Shown piece after piece: positions 61,874 to 64,000 of a stretch of DNA of 64,000 nt. The notes beneath the pieces are model-generated. The model was not told where the DNA came from. It ran no database searches and was given only the letters and a program-made list of their open reading frames with translations. The DNA lies in NCBI GenBank assembly GCA_947470895.1, contig CANIVF010000005.1, positions 1-64,000 of the forward strand, written 5' to 3'. The stretch comes from Bacteroidota bacterium (lineage in GTDB: Bacteria > Bacteroidota > Bacteroidia > Cytophagales > Cyclobacteriaceae). Numbering within the stretch: position 1 is the stretch's first letter; each line of letters opens with the position of its first letter. Made by a program: the position numbers and the translations under genes.

Positions 61874-63046
61874 GTGAATGTGTTAATCCTTCATCAGCAT
61901 TTTAATCTTCCCGAAAAGGGCGGAGCCATCCGATCTTATTATTTGGCTAAAGCCCTCGTTGATAGGGGTATAAAGGTGTCGATCGTCACAACACATCATC
62001 ACAAAGAATATATAAAGCAGAATATTGAAGGGATAGAAGTGCATTACTTGCCAGTAGCTTATGATAATCGTTTTGGGTTTGTTGCTCGTAGCTGGGCTTT
62101 CATTAAATATGTCTGGGGAGCGGTAAGATTAAGTAATCAATTTAAAACCGCTGATTATTGCTACGCGATTTCGGTACCCCTCACAGTAGGATTGGCCGCA
62201 CGGTGGATTAAGTGGCAACATAAAATTCCTTACATCTTTGAAGTGGGAGATCTATGGCCCGATGCTCCGATTCAAATAGGTTTTGTAAACAATTACTTTT
62301 TTCAGACCCTGCTCTATCAACTCGAGAAGTCAATTTATATATCCGCGCATTCGGTGGTGGCATTATCGCCCAGCATCCAATCAGCAATTGAAAAGAAGGT
62401 GCCCGGCAAGAAAGTTCACCTGCTACCCAACATGGCAGACTGCGATTATTACAAGCCGGAGGCAAAGAACCCGATGTTGGAGGAGAAGTTTAATGTGAAA
62501 GGAAAATTTGTGATCTCTTATATCGGAGCAGTTGGGTTGGCAAATGGTCTTGATTATCTATTGGAATGTGCCAATGCATCGCGCAAAGCGGAGTTGCCTA
62601 TTCAATTTTTTATCTGTGGCGATGGTGCATTACTGGATCGATTGAAGGGAAATATTAAACAAATGGGGTTGTTAAACCTCACGTTTATCGATTTCACCAA
62701 TCGCGATGGCGTTAAAGAATTACTAAACGTGACAGACGCCACATTCATTTGTTATAGGCCTCTTCCTATTTTAGAAACCGGTTCACCTAATAAATTTTTT
62801 GATGGCCTTGCTGCCGGTAAACTCATTGTCATCAATTTTGGTGGATGGATCAGGAAGGAGATTGAGGAGAGTAAATGTGGTGTTTATACAGATCCACATC
62901 AGCCTACTGAATTTGTAAAAAAGATCAGACCTTTTCTTTCAGATCGGGAGCTTCTCACAGCACATCAGCAAGCATCACGACAATTAGCAGAGAAGAAGTA
63001 TTCCAAAAATCTGCTTTCAAAGAAATTTTTAGAGTTATTCCGCTAA
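61874..63046 (+). CDS. Glycosyltransferase family 4-type protein
   Basis: A 390-residue GT-B fold enzyme. The opening NVLILHQHFNLPEKGGAIRS, the NDP-sugar half with FVISYIGAVGLANGLDYLLE, and the acceptor/donor loop near TGSPNKFFDGLAAGKLIVIN with the conserved Glu are as in WbuB-like transferases that build surface polysaccharide. I placed the start at GTG 61874, because the motif NVLILHQ is where the family begins; TTG at 61853 is the alternative. It stands alone with no other polysaccharide gene nearby. Confidence 0.87.
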   Translation: MNVLILHQHFNLPEKGGAIRSYYLAKALVDRGIKVSIVTTHHHKEYIKQNIEGIEVHYLPVAYDNRFGFVARSWAFIKYVWGAVRLSNQFKTADYCYAISVPLTVGLAARWIKWQHKIPYIFEVGDLWPDAPIQIGFVNNYFFQTLLYQLEKSIYISAHSVVALSPSIQSAIEKKVPGKKVHLLPNMADCDYYKPEAKNPMLEEKFNVKGKFVISYIGAVGLANGLDYLLECANASRKAELPIQFFICGDGALLDRLKGNIKQMGLLNLTFIDFTNRDGVKELLNVTDATFICYRPLPILETGSPNKFFDGLAAGKLIVINFGGWIRKEIEESKCGVYTDPHQPTEFVKKIRPFLSDRELLTAHQQASRQLAEKKYSKNLLSKKFLELFR

Positions 63047-63094
63047 ACTGGGGAATCACAACGCTCTTGCTTAAAAGTTTATTTTTTGTTTATT

Positions 63095-63108
63095 TGCTTT
63101 ACAAAGTA
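63095..63108. promoter_or_regulatory. Possible PadR operator upstream of the padR gene
   Basis: TGCTTTACAAAGTA is an imperfect dyad around CTTT-AC-AAAG, 12 nt before the PadR ATG. PadR regulators are often autoregulated by sites of this composition. The match is short and partly asymmetric, so this is a weak call. Confidence 0.3.
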
Positions 63109-63119
63109 TAAGCATATAT

Positions 63120-63452
63120 ATGGCTAAAGATTATCTTGGTGAATTTGAAGAATTGATTTTAACGATGGTAGGGGCTTTACAGGAAGATGCTTACGGGGCA
63201 GCTATTGCAGAGGAAATAGAGACTCGGTTGAAGCGTGAAGTGAATCTCAGTGCTGTTCATGTTACACTCTATCGACTGGAGGACAAAGGATTTATTAAAT
63301 CGAAATTAGGTGGCGCCACCAATGAAAGAGGAGGCAGAAGAAAGCGCATCTATACGATTACGAGTGCAGGCATGGCCATGCTGCGTGCCATGAAGAATGC
63401 TCGGGTGGATTTATGGAAGATGATACCACAATTGAAAATTTCAGGGTCGTGA
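63120..63452 (+). CDS. PadR-family transcriptional regulator
   Basis: A 110-residue winged-helix regulator. The order is typical: LGEFEELILTMVGALQEDAY at the N-terminus, AIAEEIETRLKREVNLSAVH for the recognition helix, VTLYRLEDKGFIKSKLG for the wing start, and RRKRIYTITSAGMAMLR for the wing and dimerisation helix. PadR proteins usually repress adjacent transporter genes in response to a ligand. The stop overlaps the next gene's possible GTG start and precedes a permease with a PadR-linked prefix domain, a pairing common in Bacteroidota. Confidence 0.92.
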   Translation: MAKDYLGEFEELILTMVGALQEDAYGAAIAEEIETRLKREVNLSAVHVTLYRLEDKGFIKSKLGGATNERGGRRKRIYTITSAGMAMLRAMKNARVDLWKMIPQLKISGS

Positions 63453-63457
63453 AAACG

Positions 63458-64000
63458 ATGGGTAATGAACCTCCCTCTTGGGTCCTATGGTTTTTACGTT
63501 GGTTTTGTCCTCCATATATTCTCGAAGAGATTGAAGGTGATCTTTTTCAAAAGTTTGAAAAAGATATAAAGTCATTTGGAATAGGAAAAGCAAAGAAAAG
63601 ATTAGTGTGGAATACGATTCGTTTTTTCAGGCCAGGAATTTTATTTAGAAATAGATTTTCAGTTGAACTAAATTTTTTCCCTATGATCTTGAATAACCTA
63701 CTGTTCAGCGTACGTCATTTAAGACGACAAAAACTTAATTCGTTGCTTCATGTTACAGGCTTAACGCTAGGAATGAGTGTGTGCATACTGATTGGATTAT
63801 TTGTAAAACATGAATTGAGTTTTGATGTGTATCATAGCAAAACAGATCGCATTTATCGTGTAAATTCTGTTTGGACAGAAACAGGCAAGCAATTTAATCT
63901 TTATGCTTCACCATTTCCGTTGGCAGAAGCAATACGCAATGATATATCAGGTATTGAAACGGTTGCATTAGCCCGCCCACAATTTAAGGCGATGATTGAG
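63458..64000 (+). CDS. ABC-type permease (FtsX/MacB-like) with prefix domain, 5' part only
   Basis: The open frame runs from the ATG at 63458 (or GTG at 63449, overlapping the PadR stop) to the end of the window without a stop, 181 codons. The first 60 residues, FLRWFCPPYILEEIEGDLFQ and onward, match the permease prefix domain found in PadR-controlled permeases. Then come SVRHLRRQKLNSLLHVTGLT and LGMSVCILIGLFVKHELSFD, the first membrane helix of the MacB/FtsX-type fold, with the start of its periplasmic domain (RIYRVNSVWTETGKQFNLYA). The rest lies outside the window. Likely a transporter or adaptor for a PadR-sensed compound. Confidence 0.85.
   Translation, partial: MGNEPPSWVLWFLRWFCPPYILEEIEGDLFQKFEKDIKSFGIGKAKKRLVWNTIRFFRPGILFRNRFSVELNFFPMILNNLLFSVRHLRRQKLNSLLHVTGLTLGMSVCILIGLFVKHELSFDVYHSKTDRIYRVNSVWTETGKQFNLYASPFPLAEAIRNDISGIETVALARPQFKAMIE

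Noticed and set aside
1-64000. tRNA, rRNA, CRISPR arrays, insertion sequences or prophage
   Set aside because: Gaps between genes were read through and show no cloverleaf-like genes, direct repeat arrays, transposase genes or terminal inverted repeats.

Overview
The window looks like a chromosomal segment from a member of the Bacteroidota, most likely order Cytophagales. The evidence is the gene content and layout: a fused MurF-alanine racemase, DUF4783, DUF6089 and DUF2911 proteins, a TonB-dependent receptor with an N-terminal carboxypeptidase-regulatory-like domain, the NAD kinase-DUF6089-UppS-BamA-Skp-Skp block, and promoter-like TAnnTTTG elements with little sign of Shine-Dalgarno sequences. 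The genus cannot be fixed from the sequence alone. I saw no tRNA, rRNA, CRISPR array, insertion sequence or prophage gene. Two decayed genes are present.

Layout. 0.2-3.2 kb (minus): an M19-type peptidase, a receiver-like protein without the phosphorylation site, and a NarL-type response regulator. 3.4-6.4 kb (plus): GNAT acetyltransferase, Tag DNA glycosylase and a secreted sulfatase. 6.4-11.7 kb (minus): a LysE exporter coupled to an ATP-grasp ligase, DinB, YHS, RecX, a YcxB-like membrane protein, NadC and DUF4783. 11.8-17.4 kb (plus): GpmI, a lipoprotein, an ABC exporter, a Fur/Zur-type regulator and TerC. 17.4-26.5 kb (minus): LETM1-like protein, PurE-PurK, a TerB-like protein, FeoB-FeoA, MurF-Alr and CsaA, with two very small plus-strand genes between feoA and murF-alr.

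26.5-30.1 kb (plus) holds a small secreted protein, a ZnuD-like TonB-dependent receptor and a lipoprotein. Each of the last two genes is preceded by an almost identical 15-bp dyad of the form TGCAAC-NNN-GTTGCA lying on a promoter-like element. This looks like a metal-controlled (best guess zinc) outer-membrane uptake unit and is the most interesting regulatory signal in the window.

30.1-39.3 kb: a HisA-like protein lacking the catalytic aspartate, DUF2911, a LOG-type phosphoribohydrolase, an aspartic protease-PDZ protein, then a type III polyketide synthase locus (FAD oxidoreductase, UbiA-like prenyltransferase, type III PKS, methyltransferase) interrupted by a TIM-barrel sugar isomerase homologue. 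An LPP20-like lipoprotein follows. 39.3-46.8 kb: a pseudogene of an outer-membrane protein, PrfA, a lipoprotein, a fused 5-oxoprolinase/hydantoinase, a decayed YHS gene and PdxJ.

46.9-56.7 kb (plus) is a long run of housekeeping and envelope genes: YqeY, CvpA, alpha/beta hydrolase, CBS protein, NadK, two outer-membrane barrels, UppS, BamA and two Skp/OmpH chaperones. It couples undecaprenyl carrier synthesis to outer-membrane protein assembly. 56.7-64 kb: UvrA, an acidic-tailed small protein, an ECF sigma factor overlapping a small putative partner, a DUF1080 protein, a glycosyltransferase, and a PadR regulator translationally joined to an ABC-type permease cut by the window end.
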